NCBI GenBank assembly: GCA_002708925.1
Contig: PAPN01000011.1
Location: 1-61,987, forward strand
Direction: 5' to 3'
Source: Paracoccaceae bacterium
GTDB taxonomy: Bacteria; Pseudomonadota; Alphaproteobacteria; Rhodobacterales; Rhodobacteraceae
DNA: 61,987 nt
Shown: piece by piece, positions 26,978-35,405 of the stretch
Layout: each line of letters starts with the position of its first letter
How positions within the stretch are numbered: the stretch's first letter is position 1
Position numbers and translations under genes: made by a program
The notes under the pieces: generated by a model
Database searches by the model: none
The model's input: only the letters and a program-made list of their open reading frames with translations
What the model was told of the DNA's origin: nothing

Positions 26978-28768
26978 ATGGTCAACACGAGTAAAATTCT
27001 GACGGTCTCTTACGGCACGTTTTCTTGTACGCTGGAAGGGTTTGACGACTCGTTCGAGATGATGAAGGCGATCGCCGAGTATTTCCGCGATCTTGCCCAG
27101 GATGACCGTTATTTCGGGGCCGAGCCCCCCACCCCGGATGCCGAAATGCTGGCCCGGATCGCGGAACGCGAGGCCGCCCGCCGGGTCGATGCCCGCGAAG
27201 AGCAAGGCGCGATCGTTCTGCGCCCCTCGGCCGAGCCGGCCGCCGCCGTTGCCGCCCAGCCTGAGGTTACCCAGCCCGCGCCGGTTATCCCCCAAGCTCC
27301 GGCCGCCGAACAAACGGCTGCGCCCGCCCCCGTGGCCGACCCGATCCAGGAAGCCGCGCACCCCGAAGAGCAGCCGGACGAAGAAATGCTGGACGCAGGA
27401 ATTCCGGACGAAGGAATGCCTGCCCAAGAAACACTGGCTCAAGAACTGCTGGCCGAAGAGCTTTCGATCGAAGCGCCAGCCACCGAAGACGCCCCCGCAG
27501 CCCCCGCCTTTGACGAGGAAAGCGTGGCCGCGAAACTGTCTCGGATTCGGGCCGTGGTGTCGCGCGGCAAGGACGAACAGCCCCCCGCCCCCGACTATTC
27601 CGAAGATCAGCACGCCGAGGATTTCGAGGACGACACCGCCGCCTCGATCGCAACCGCCCTGCGCGAACCCGAGGCCCCGGCGCTGGATCTGGACGACATG
27701 GACGATCTGGACGATCTGGAAAACGAGCCTTTGGAATTTGATGTCGCCGCGGCCGAAGACCCGCAACTGGCCGAGGACATTGCCGAGGCATCCGAAACCC
27801 CAGCCGAGGCAGAAGAGCCCCCGCTTCATGCCCGCGTTATCCGCATGAAACGCACCGATTTCGAAGCCGCTCTGGCGGAGGGGCAGATCGAATCCGACGC
27901 GCCCACGCCGGTTCTGTCCGACGCGGACGAGGCCGAATTGTTGCAGGAACTGGCCGAGGTTGAGGCCGAACTGAACCTGACCGCTGACCCTGCCCCCGCC
28001 GAGCCCCCCGAGGAGGAGCTGACCTCGATCTTTGCCGAGGACACGCAGGAAATCGAAGAGGCCCCGGCCCACACGGGCAAGGCCGAAACCGATGTTGGCC
28101 GCCTGATGGACAAAGCCGCCGAGGAAATGGACCGCCCCGATGGCGCCCATCGCCGCAGCGCCATTGCGCATCTGCGCGCCGCCGTTCAGGCCACCCGCGC
28201 CGAAACCGAAGCTGGCGGCGGGCTCAATCGCGGCGATGACAGCCTGAACGCCTATCGCGACGATCTGAACCGGGTCGTGCGTCCGCGCCGCCCGCGCCCT
28301 GCAACCGGCGCCGATCAGGATCACGAACCGCGCCGCCCCGCGATGAAACCCGCGCCGCTGAAACTGGTGGCCGAGCAGCGTATTGACACCGATACCCCCG
28401 CCGAGGCCGCCGTCGTGCGCCCCCGCCGCGTCTCGGTCCACGATGCCGAAGAGCAGACCCCCGCCCCCGATGGCGAGGCCTCCAGCTTTGTCGAATTCGC
28501 CCAGCAGGCCGGAGTCAAGGATCTGTCCGAACTGATGGAAGCCGCCGCCGCCTACATGTCTTATGTGGAAGGGCGTCAGAAATTCTCGCGTCCGCAGTTG
28601 ATGAACAAAGCCCGCCAGGTCGAGGAATATCGCTTTAGCCGCGAAGATGGGCTGCGCTCTTTCGGGCAACTGCTGCGCCAGGGTAAGATCGAGAAACTGA
28701 AAGGGGGCCGTTTCACCGTTTCGGACGACCTGATCGGGTTCAAACCGGATGCGCGTGCCGCCGGCTGA
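26978..28768 (+). CDS. Large acidic low-complexity protein, conserved ends
   Basis: 596 residues. A folded-looking N-terminus (about 1-75: TVSYGTFSCTLEGFDDSFEMMKAIAEYFRDLA) is followed by ~400 residues dominated by Glu, Ala, Pro and Asp, with repeats such as EEMLDAGIPDEGM. The C-terminal ~95 residues are again ordered (SSFVEFAQQAGVKDLSELMEAAAAYM, SREDGLRSFGQLLRQGKIEK). No signal peptide or membrane helix. Similar proteins occur in Rhodobacteraceae and are sometimes labelled chemotaxis protein, which I cannot support from sequence. A hub or scaffold is plausible inference. Confidence 0.75.
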   Translation: MVNTSKILTVSYGTFSCTLEGFDDSFEMMKAIAEYFRDLAQDDRYFGAEPPTPDAEMLARIAEREAARRVDAREEQGAIVLRPSAEPAAAVAAQPEVTQPAPVIPQAPAAEQTAAPAPVADPIQEAAHPEEQPDEEMLDAGIPDEGMPAQETLAQELLAEELSIEAPATEDAPAAPAFDEESVAAKLSRIRAVVSRGKDEQPPAPDYSEDQHAEDFEDDTAASIATALREPEAPALDLDDMDDLDDLENEPLEFDVAAAEDPQLAEDIAEASETPAEAEEPPLHARVIRMKRTDFEAALAEGQIESDAPTPVLSDADEAELLQELAEVEAELNLTADPAPAEPPEEELTSIFAEDTQEIEEAPAHTGKAETDVGRLMDKAAEEMDRPDGAHRRSAIAHLRAAVQATRAETEAGGGLNRGDDSLNAYRDDLNRVVRPRRPRPATGADQDHEPRRPAMKPAPLKLVAEQRIDTDTPAEAAVVRPRRVSVHDAEEQTPAPDGEASSFVEFAQQAGVKDLSELMEAAAAYMSYVEGRQKFSRPQLMNKARQVEEYRFSREDGLRSFGQLLRQGKIEKLKGGRFTVSDDLIGFKPDARAAG

Positions 28769-28798
28769 CGCAGCCACGGCAGCTTCCGCCCTCATTCA

Positions 28799-28822
28799 GA
28801 CCCCGGCCCGACCGGGGTCTTT
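28799..28822 (+). terminator. Intrinsic terminator after the acidic protein gene
   Basis: GACCCCGG / CCGGGGTC hairpin followed by TTTTC. It lies between the converging acidic-protein and diguanylate-cyclase genes. Confidence 0.75.
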
Positions 28823-29794
28823 TCATGCGACATGGAAACTGTGGCAGGCCCGGCCCCGGCGCTTGGATGCATAAAGCGCCTCATCCGCATCCTCAAGCAG
28901 TTGCTGCGCCGTCGGCGGCATGTAATCCACCGACAAAACGATCCCGATACTGGCGGAAATCCGACATTCTTCACCGCCGAAGGGAATGGGATGCTCCAGC
29001 CGTTCGATCAGCCGGGCAGCGATCCGGGATAGGGTTTCGCGATTCTGGATGCCATTCATGATCAGCACAAACTCGTCACCGCCCACCCGCGCCACGGTAT
29101 CGTCTTTGCGCACCTCTTCGACCATGATCTGTGCCACGCGCTGAAGCACATGATCCCCGGCCGCGTGCCCCATCGTGTCATTGACGGCCTTGAAGAAATC
29201 CAGATCCAGATGCATCAGCGCGAACACCTGACCAGAGCCGATCAGGCGCGCCAGGATATGATCCATCGCCCGGCGATTTTTCAGCCCGGTCAGCGTGTCG
29301 GTGAAAGCCTGTTCCTCGGCCGCGATCTTGGCGCCTTGCAAGCGCATGTTCAGCTTGCGGCTGGCCTCCATCGCGGCAGATTTCGCCTCGATCAGATACA
29401 GCATTTCGATGATCAGATCCGTGGCCGAGAAATCGGCATTCGTGAGGTCATAATCGCGCACGCTGTCCAGAACCGAGATGCCGAAGGACAGATCCAGCAC
29501 CAGCAGCGGGCCGCATTTGACCAGCACGCCCTTCAGCGCGGTCTGCGGCGCGTCGCGGAATTGCAGGTGCAGTTTTTCGCCCTGACGCGGCAGGATCTTT
29601 TCGAAATCTGACAGGCGTGGGCGGGTCAGTTCCAGCAGATCGAAGAGCGCCATCCCGGCGATCTCCTGCTTGGGGCGCAGTTTGCACAATGTCGGGCCGG
29701 CGTGCTGGATCACCCCATCCGCGCCCAGCACCAGATGCATCGGGCACAGCGTGTCCAGCAGGTTTTCCAGATCCACTTGCTGCAATCCGGTCAT
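28823..29794 (-). CDS. HNOBA-GGDEF diguanylate cyclase, H-NOX partner
   Basis: 323 residues. Residues ~15-110 match the heme-NO-binding-associated (HNOBA, PAS-like) domain (LCPMHLVLGADGVIQHAG, LFDLLELTRPRL); a coiled-coil (125-165) leads into a GGDEF domain with intact GGDEF (238-242) and product-inhibition site RKDD (229-232). It should make c-di-GMP from GTP. The ATG is 2 nt past the H-NOX gene stop, the usual coupling of H-NOX with its effector. There is no EAL domain. Confidence 0.92.
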   Translation of the reverse strand: MTGLQQVDLENLLDTLCPMHLVLGADGVIQHAGPTLCKLRPKQEIAGMALFDLLELTRPRLSDFEKILPRQGEKLHLQFRDAPQTALKGVLVKCGPLLVLDLSFGISVLDSVRDYDLTNADFSATDLIIEMLYLIEAKSAAMEASRKLNMRLQGAKIAAEEQAFTDTLTGLKNRRAMDHILARLIGSGQVFALMHLDLDFFKAVNDTMGHAAGDHVLQRVAQIMVEEVRKDDTVARVGGDEFVLIMNGIQNRETLSRIAARLIERLEHPIPFGGEECRISASIGIVLSVDYMPPTAQQLLEDADEALYASKRRGRACHSFHVA

Positions 29795-29796
29795 TT

Positions 29797-30381
29797 TCAG
29801 GACTCCGCGCTGAGCGTGAAACTGCGGCCCTCGGCAAAGGCCGCCTCGACCAGGGCAATGTCGATCACGTCGTCGCCCGGCCCCCGATGCCGCAGGTCCA
29901 GAAAAACCAGCGCGCCATAGTCATCTGCCATCGTGCGTAACACCCCCAGCATCACATGCCCGAACCCATCATGAGCCGAGCGCACATGCAGATGGATGTG
30001 GTTTGCTTCCGCGTCGTGCAGCTCTAGCAGGGGCAATTCCAGATCGGAAACGGCCATGCGCGCGCGATCGGGCAAATCATCCAGCGAGCGCAGAAAATCC
30101 ATGAAATCCACACCGCCAAACCGCAACAGACGGCGCAGAGCCTCGACCTGCGGATGGGACACCAGATAGGTTCCGATGTCTTCCAGAACCTCTTCGCGAG
30201 GCTTACCCAGGGCGCGGACGATACCGGCCAGAACCTGATCGGTCACGGCGTCCTCATAGAACAGCATCGCCTCGAAAGTTGCCCCTTCAAGGTCAGCCCC
30301 CCTGGCGATATCCAGCCAGATTTCATTACCATATGTGTCCCGCACAAAACACTGAATTGCGCGGTTAACGAGCCCGTGCAT
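29797..30381 (-). CDS. H-NOX (heme NO-binding) homologue lacking the heme ligand
   Basis: 194 residues from ATG 30381 (MHGLVNRAIQCFVRDTYG, the family start); an ATG 12 nt upstream is also possible. The H-NOX fold is recognisable, but the segment normally reading FLxxLDxLH has Pro at residue 104 in place of the proximal heme His (FLRSLDDLPDR). The heme-propionate motif YxSxR reads V133-R-S135-A-H137. So heme binding in the classical way is unlikely. It is followed directly by the HNOBA-GGDEF gene and probably regulates it. I cannot exclude another ligand. Confidence 0.85.
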   Translation of the reverse strand: MHGLVNRAIQCFVRDTYGNEIWLDIARGADLEGATFEAMLFYEDAVTDQVLAGIVRALGKPREEVLEDIGTYLVSHPQVEALRRLLRFGGVDFMDFLRSLDDLPDRARMAVSDLELPLLELHDAEANHIHLHVRSAHDGFGHVMLGVLRTMADDYGALVFLDLRHRGPGDDVIDIALVEAAFAEGRSFTLSAES

Positions 30382-30449
30382 ACCACTCACCATCTAAGAT
30401 TTGTAGCATACACTCTGAGAGAACAGCCGTTAAGATTCCCTCAATAGTT

Positions 30450-32222
30450 TCAATTGTCGGGAAAAAGCGCCCTCTCGCCGATCTTCAGCACATTGACCTG
30501 GGCCGGTTCGGTCTGAAACGCGCCCTCCAGCACCTTCTGGATCGTGTCGGCCGGCAACGTGGCCCCTATGCCGGTGGTCCAGTCGGCCAGCAAGGCGTCG
30601 CGCTCCAGCCGCCCGTCCCGCAGCACATAGATATAGCCGCGCACGCGCGTGTCCGTTTCGCGCAGCAGCAGAACGCCCTGAGGCTCGGACAGATGGGGCA
30701 GAAAGGCCATTTGCAGATAGACGCAGCCGGGGCGACCATCGTCAAACACTCGCTGGCAGGCCTCGATCGCGCGGCTGACCCGCCATTTGGGCAGGGCGCT
30801 GAACGCGCCTGGGGGCAATGTGGCCCCCTGCGGGCGCAGCGGCACCAGCCGGGCCAGCTGCACAGCCGGTTCAGGGCCAGCCGGATCAGGCGCGCGTTTG
30901 CTGTATTGATAGCGGGTGTCGGATTGTTCGGCCTTGGCTGCCCAGGCCAGGATCTCTGCGCGGTTGGGATAGTCGGGCCGGGCGCGCAAATCGGCCAGCG
31001 CCTGCTGGCCTGCGCCCCCCCATTTATGCGCGAATTCCCACAAGGCAGCCTGATCGGGCCGCACCTGCCCGCTGAGGATCCGCGCCACCTGCGATCTGGC
31101 GGCAATCCGCTCGGCGTTCAGAACCGGCGTCAGCCACAGCACGGCCAGCCCCACGGACAGCAGCGCCAGAGCAATATTCACCCCCCGCAAACGCGCCGCC
31201 CAATTGCCGGGAAACAGCACCAGCACCGCATAGGAGCCGCCATAAAGCACCACCATCCCGACGCTTAGCGCGGCCAGCAGGCGCTCAGGCGTCCAGCCGT
31301 ATTCGGCAACGCGAACCCCAATCCCCCAGACCGCCAGCCCGGCCAGCGGCAACAGCAGCACCGCCAGTATCCGGACTGACCAGCGCAGCACACGCGCGCG
31401 CACCTGATGCGCGGCATCCCGATCCACCGAGACCGTCACCAATGTGATCCCGCCGATGGCCACCGCCGTCAGCAGCCCGGTCTGCGAGCCAAACTGCACC
31501 ACGTTCTCCAGCCCGTTCGACAGCACCGCCAGCAAGAACAGCGCCAGCACCGGCATCACCATCGGCACCAGCAGCCGTAGCAGCCGCAGCAACAGATGCG
31601 GCGAGATATAATCGCGCCATTCAAAGGCCACAGCCAGCGCCAGCCCGAACACCCCGCCCGAAATCACGAAAGGAACGGGATCGACATCCAGCACGTCCTC
31701 GATCACAGAGATATGCACCAGCTCCAGCAGCGCATTGCTTAAGAACAGCACGCCCCAGACAATTGCGGTGAACAGACCCGCCGCCAGAAACCGCACGATG
31801 ATCGTCCAGGCGGTCTGGAACAGCGCGGCATAGTCTTTCCACGCGCCGCGCCCGTGCTCTAGCATCACCAGAAGAAAGGGAATCCCCACCAGATACAGTA
31901 CCAGAACGGCCGCCGCCGGGTGCCCGCCCTCGAAGAAGGCGCTGGCGCTGTCGAACCGGAAACTGGCCCAGAAGGTCAGCAGGGCGATGCCCAGCGACAG
32001 GCCCAGCCCGCCCAGAACCGCCCGCCCCAGACGCACCGGCCCCATCATCGCCATCGTCACCAGAAAAACGCCCAGAACGGACATCGAGATCAGCAGCCCC
32101 AGGCGATCATTGCTTAGCAGATCGGGCAGGACCTCGACCAGCCACCAGGTGGCACCGCCGCCGGCCACGCCCACGGCGCTCATTTCTATGCGGGTTTTGC
32201 TCCAGTCATCGGTTTGCTGCAT
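30450..32222 (-). CDS. DUF4153 integral membrane protein
   Basis: 590 residues. About ten or eleven transmembrane segments occupy the first ~390 residues (WWLVEVLPDLLS, LGVFLVTMAMMG, VLYLVGIPFLLVML); a soluble C-terminal domain of ~200 residues follows (TPVLNAERIAARSQVARI, ALWEFAHKWGG). This matches DUF4153, of unknown function. Same strand and 68 bp upstream of the H-NOX gene, so it may share the transcript. Membrane localisation is clear; activity is not. Confidence 0.82.
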   Translation of the reverse strand: MQQTDDWSKTRIEMSAVGVAGGGATWWLVEVLPDLLSNDRLGLLISMSVLGVFLVTMAMMGPVRLGRAVLGGLGLSLGIALLTFWASFRFDSASAFFEGGHPAAAVLVLYLVGIPFLLVMLEHGRGAWKDYAALFQTAWTIIVRFLAAGLFTAIVWGVLFLSNALLELVHISVIEDVLDVDPVPFVISGGVFGLALAVAFEWRDYISPHLLLRLLRLLVPMVMPVLALFLLAVLSNGLENVVQFGSQTGLLTAVAIGGITLVTVSVDRDAAHQVRARVLRWSVRILAVLLLPLAGLAVWGIGVRVAEYGWTPERLLAALSVGMVVLYGGSYAVLVLFPGNWAARLRGVNIALALLSVGLAVLWLTPVLNAERIAARSQVARILSGQVRPDQAALWEFAHKWGGAGQQALADLRARPDYPNRAEILAWAAKAEQSDTRYQYSKRAPDPAGPEPAVQLARLVPLRPQGATLPPGAFSALPKWRVSRAIEACQRVFDDGRPGCVYLQMAFLPHLSEPQGVLLLRETDTRVRGYIYVLRDGRLERDALLADWTTGIGATLPADTIQKVLEGAFQTEPAQVNVLKIGERALFPDN

Positions 32223-32291
32223 GGGGGTCTCCTGCGCGATCAGCGCCCTCCACGCTATCCGCAGCGGGCAAGGCCGCCAAGTCAGGAATAC

Positions 32292-32981
32292 CTAACGATC
32301 CAGCCAGGCCGGGATATGGCCGATATCGGGCAGCACCGCATCGGCCAGCGGCGACAGTTCCGCATGAGTGGCGGTGCCGGTCAGCACGCCCAGCGTCTGC
32401 ATTCCGGCCGCGCGCCCGGCGCTTAGGTCGTGCAGGCTGTCGCCCACCATCACCACCCGCTGCGGATCCAGCGCCATGTGATCGGCAAAAGCCAGCAGAG
32501 GCTGCGGCTCGGGTTTCGCGCCATAGCCGCTGTCGAACCCGGCAATGAAATGGAAATGCTGCGCGACCCCGGCCTCGGACAGCTGCGCGCGGGCGCTGTA
32601 TTCGGAATCGTTTGTCATCACCCCCAAAGACAGCCCCCGCCGCGCCAGCCCGCTCAGGAACGGGTCCAGATCGACGGCCGGGCTAAGCGTCGCCTCGACC
32701 GCGCGGATGCTGAGAAACTGTTCGATCTGCGGCGCGCTGTACTTGGGCAGAACCTCGGCCAGGGCCTGAGCGACCTCATCGTTCGAGCCCGCGATAAACG
32801 GGCTGTCGGCGTGAAACCCGCCGCTTTGCAGATCATAGCGTACCGCCTGCGCAACGCGCGCGATCAGCGCGGCATCGCCCGCAGCCAGTTCGGCAATCAT
32901 CCGCCCGGCCCAGCCATCCCAGGTGGCCCGGAAATCGAATAAAGTGCCGTCCTTATCGAACAAAAACCCCGCGACCTGCAT
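32292..32981 (-). CDS. HAD-superfamily phosphatase (Gph-like)
   Basis: 229 residues from ATG 32981. Motif I FDKDGTLFD (D9, D11), motif II MTNDS, motif III around KPEPQPLL and motif IV VMVGDSLHDLSAG are all present, with an alpha-helical cap. Phosphoglycolate phosphatase or a similar small-molecule phosphatase is likely; the substrate is unproven. Start chosen at the family N-terminus; the longer open frame upstream overlaps the MarR promoter region. Divergent from marR. Confidence 0.85.
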   Translation of the reverse strand: MQVAGFLFDKDGTLFDFRATWDGWAGRMIAELAAGDAALIARVAQAVRYDLQSGGFHADSPFIAGSNDEVAQALAEVLPKYSAPQIEQFLSIRAVEATLSPAVDLDPFLSGLARRGLSLGVMTNDSEYSARAQLSEAGVAQHFHFIAGFDSGYGAKPEPQPLLAFADHMALDPQRVVMVGDSLHDLSAGRAAGMQTLGVLTGTATHAELSPLADAVLPDIGHIPAWLDR

Positions 32982-33106
32982 TCCCGTCCCCGCTGTTTTG
33001 GGCCTAGCGACAGTGCCAAACTTGCCCAGCCCTGTGGCAATTGGCAACCCTGCAAATGGGCGGCGATTGCTTGACTTTCGCGCGCGGTTCGGGTCGCTTA
33101 GCGCGC

Positions 33107-33562
33107 ATGAAAAAAGAACCCCCATATCGGCTGCACACATCGCTGGGCTATCATCTGTCTCTGGCCTCGCGTTTGCAGGAACGGCGCCTGGACGAGCAAC
33201 TGAAAACGCTGGGTCTGACGCGGACCACCTGGTGTATTTTGCTGGCCGTGGGAAATGAGGGGCTGTGTCAGCCCTCGGATATTGCCGATTTCGTGGGGAT
33301 TGACCGCACCGCCACCTCGCGCGCGCTGCGCCACATGGAGGATGACGGCCTGCTGGCGCGCAGTTCCGGCACCCAGGATCGCCGCACCCGCCGTGTCGAG
33401 CTGACGGCCAGGGGCTGCAATGCGATCAGCGCTGCCACGCCCTTTGCCCGCGAGAACGCTGAAATTCTGTCGGATCTTCTGGACGACGGCGAAGAGGCCG
33501 AGCTGAAGCGCCTGCTAACCAAACTGGCCCAGAGCGGCGACGTACAGTTGAAGACGCTGTAG
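33107..33562 (+). CDS. MarR-family transcriptional regulator
   Basis: 151 residues from ATG 33107 (MKKEPPYRLHTS). The winged-helix core is visible: PSDIADFVGIDRTATSRALRHMEDDGLLAR (recognition helix) and QDRRTRRVELTARG (wing). Dimeric repressors of this family answer phenolics, oxidants or antibiotics. TTGACT at 33071 may be a -35 element with a weak -10, which would leave almost no leader. Targets are unknown; the divergent HAD gene and the DUF3572 gene are neighbours. Confidence 0.88.
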   Translation: MKKEPPYRLHTSLGYHLSLASRLQERRLDEQLKTLGLTRTTWCILLAVGNEGLCQPSDIADFVGIDRTATSRALRHMEDDGLLARSSGTQDRRTRRVELTARGCNAISAATPFARENAEILSDLLDDGEEAELKRLLTKLAQSGDVQLKTL

Positions 33563-33565
33563 CCC

Positions 33566-33850
33566 TCAGGTCCAGTGGACCGCCTGCCCGCCGGGCAAGG
33601 CCGCGCGGGCCTGCATCAGATGCTCGTACGGGGTGCCCTTCCCATCGCAGAATGCCATCACCCAGGCGTCATCCATCAAGATGAAATCCAGCACCGCCCC
33701 CAGAAACGCCGGGTCGCCCGCGCCTGCCTTCAGATCGTCAATTCCGGCCCCGCTGGCCCCCAGGAACACCGGTAGCAGCTCTTCATTTCCGACCAGCCAG
33801 GTTAACGCCTCCAAGGCCAGCGTTTCGGCGGAATCCCGCGATAAAGTCAT
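33566..33850 (-). CDS. DUF3572 family protein
   Basis: 94 residues. The family signature ALEALTWLVGNEELLPVFL and DLILMDDAWVMAF-like segment (FILMDDAWVMAFC) are clear. DUF3572 is a small alphaproteobacterial family, typically next to the PleD-like regulator gene as here (divergent, 113 bp). Function unknown, and a link to cell cycle or c-di-GMP signalling is only contextual. Confidence 0.85.
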   Translation of the reverse strand: MTLSRDSAETLALEALTWLVGNEELLPVFLGASGAGIDDLKAGAGDPAFLGAVLDFILMDDAWVMAFCDGKGTPYEHLMQARAALPGGQAVHWT

Positions 33851-33963
33851 GTAGGCGCGCGTCCTCTTAACGAATGGTTACTCTTTCTTAACCAATCTTC
33901 CCCGATAAAGGAGTCCTAAATTCACACCATGCACCTGCATGATCTGTTGGACCCAAGGACCCT

Positions 33964-35364
33964 ATGCCCGGTAAGATTCTGATCATTGACGGAATTGCGA
34001 CGAACCGCATCGGTTTGCGGGCCCGGCTGTGCTCGGCCTATTATGAGGTCGCGCAGGCGGCCTCGGGGGGGGCGGCGCTGGCGCTGCTGCCGATCGAGCG
34101 CCCCGATCTGGTTCTGATCGCCTCAAGCCTGCCGGACATGAGCGCCTGCGACCTGTGCCAGGCCCTGCGCCGCGACCCGCAGCATTGGGATCTGCCCGTC
34201 GTCATTCTGGACACGCAGCCCAGCCGCGATCGCCGCCTGGCCGCGCTGGCCGCCGGGGCCGATGACGCCATGCACCGCGCCATCGACAACCGGGTGCTGC
34301 TGGCCCGTCTGCGCAGCCTGCTGCGGGACGGCACCAGCCGCGAGGATCGCCGCCTGCATTCCAGCGCGCGGGCCTCGGCCGGGTTTGCCGAACAGACCCC
34401 CGGCTTCAGCCATCAGCCGCATATCGCTCTGGTATCCGAGGACAGCGCCCGCGCCCTGACCTGGATGAAACGGCTAGAGCATTTGCGGACCTATCAGTTT
34501 TCCCTGCATTCTCCGCGCGCGCTGTCGCTGGATTTCGGGCAGGGCCGCCCCCCCGATGCCATCGTCATTGCCTCGGGCGTGGGGGAAGAGCCTGACTTCG
34601 GTGCTGCCCTGCTGGCCGCGCTGGGGGCCCAGCCGGGTTTCCGGCGCTGCAAATTCCTGGTGGTCCTGCCCGACAGCCGGGCCGAACCGGCCACGCAAAT
34701 GCTGGATCTGGGCGCGCATGATCTGATGACCGGCCCCTTTGACGCCGAAGAGGCCGCGATCCGCCTGGATCAGCTACTGCGCCGCAAGGCCCATTCCGAT
34801 CAGCTGCATGAAACCTTGCAAAACGGGCTGCGCGCGGCGCTGATCGACCCTCTGACCGGGTTGCACAATCGTCGCTATGCGCTGCCGGAACTGGCCCGTC
34901 TGGTCGAAAACACCGGGGGCTCGCAGGGGCGGCTGGCGGTGATGCTGGCCGATCTGGATCACTTCAAACGGCTGAATGACACCTATGGGCACAGCGCCGG
35001 GGATGCCGTTCTGGCCGAGGTATCCCGCCGCCTGCGCGACACATTGCGTCCGGGGGATCTGCTGGCCCGGTTCGGCGGCGAGGAATTCCTGATCGCCGTG
35101 CCCGACCTGCACAGCGGCCAGGCCCGGCTGACGGCCGATCGCCTGTGCCGGGCGGTCAACGCGGATCCGGTTGCGCTGCCTGGCAATGCGGGGGCCGTGC
35201 CCGTGACCATCAGTATCGGGCTGGCCCTGGAGGATCCGGCCGGCGCGGCCGCACGGCGGGCCGAACACGTTCAAAGCCGCGCCACTGGCCTGCTGGATCG
35301 CGCGGATGCGGCCCTGTATCGCGCCAAGGCCGACGGGCGCAATCAAGTCGGCCGCGCCGCCTGA
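33964..35364 (+). CDS. pleD: PleD-like diguanylate cyclase with degenerate receiver
   Basis: 466 residues: receiver 1 (~1-122), receiver 2 (~150-275) and a GGDEF domain with GGEEF (371-375) and inhibition site RPGD (362-365). This is the PleD architecture. Receiver 1 has D9-G10 instead of paired acids, A53 where PleD-type proteins have the phospho-accepting Asp (LVLIASSLPDM), and no Lys in the final KP-type motif. Receiver 2 also lacks an acceptor. So phosphorylation control seems lost while the cyclase looks intact. Confidence 0.85.
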   Translation: MPGKILIIDGIATNRIGLRARLCSAYYEVAQAASGGAALALLPIERPDLVLIASSLPDMSACDLCQALRRDPQHWDLPVVILDTQPSRDRRLAALAAGADDAMHRAIDNRVLLARLRSLLRDGTSREDRRLHSSARASAGFAEQTPGFSHQPHIALVSEDSARALTWMKRLEHLRTYQFSLHSPRALSLDFGQGRPPDAIVIASGVGEEPDFGAALLAALGAQPGFRRCKFLVVLPDSRAEPATQMLDLGAHDLMTGPFDAEEAAIRLDQLLRRKAHSDQLHETLQNGLRAALIDPLTGLHNRRYALPELARLVENTGGSQGRLAVMLADLDHFKRLNDTYGHSAGDAVLAEVSRRLRDTLRPGDLLARFGGEEFLIAVPDLHSGQARLTADRLCRAVNADPVALPGNAGAVPVTISIGLALEDPAGAAARRAEHVQSRATGLLDRADAALYRAKADGRNQVGRAA

Positions 35365-35372
35365 AAGAGAAA

Positions 35373-35405
35373 CAGCCCCGAAGGGCTGAGGGGCTGCTCT
35401 CTTCG
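35373..35405. terminator. Hairpin terminator between pleD-like gene and metal-sensor gene
   Basis: CAGCCCC (35373-35379) pairs with GGGGCTG (35390-35396), followed by CTCTCTT on the plus strand and by TTTCTCTTTC on the minus strand. Both converging genes could use it. Confidence 0.6.

Noticed and set aside
26876..28795. A 639-codon minus-strand open frame over the acidic-protein gene
   Set aside because: Gly/Phe/Arg-rich mirror of Glu/Ala codons; no start with binding site and the plus-strand gene has conserved ends.
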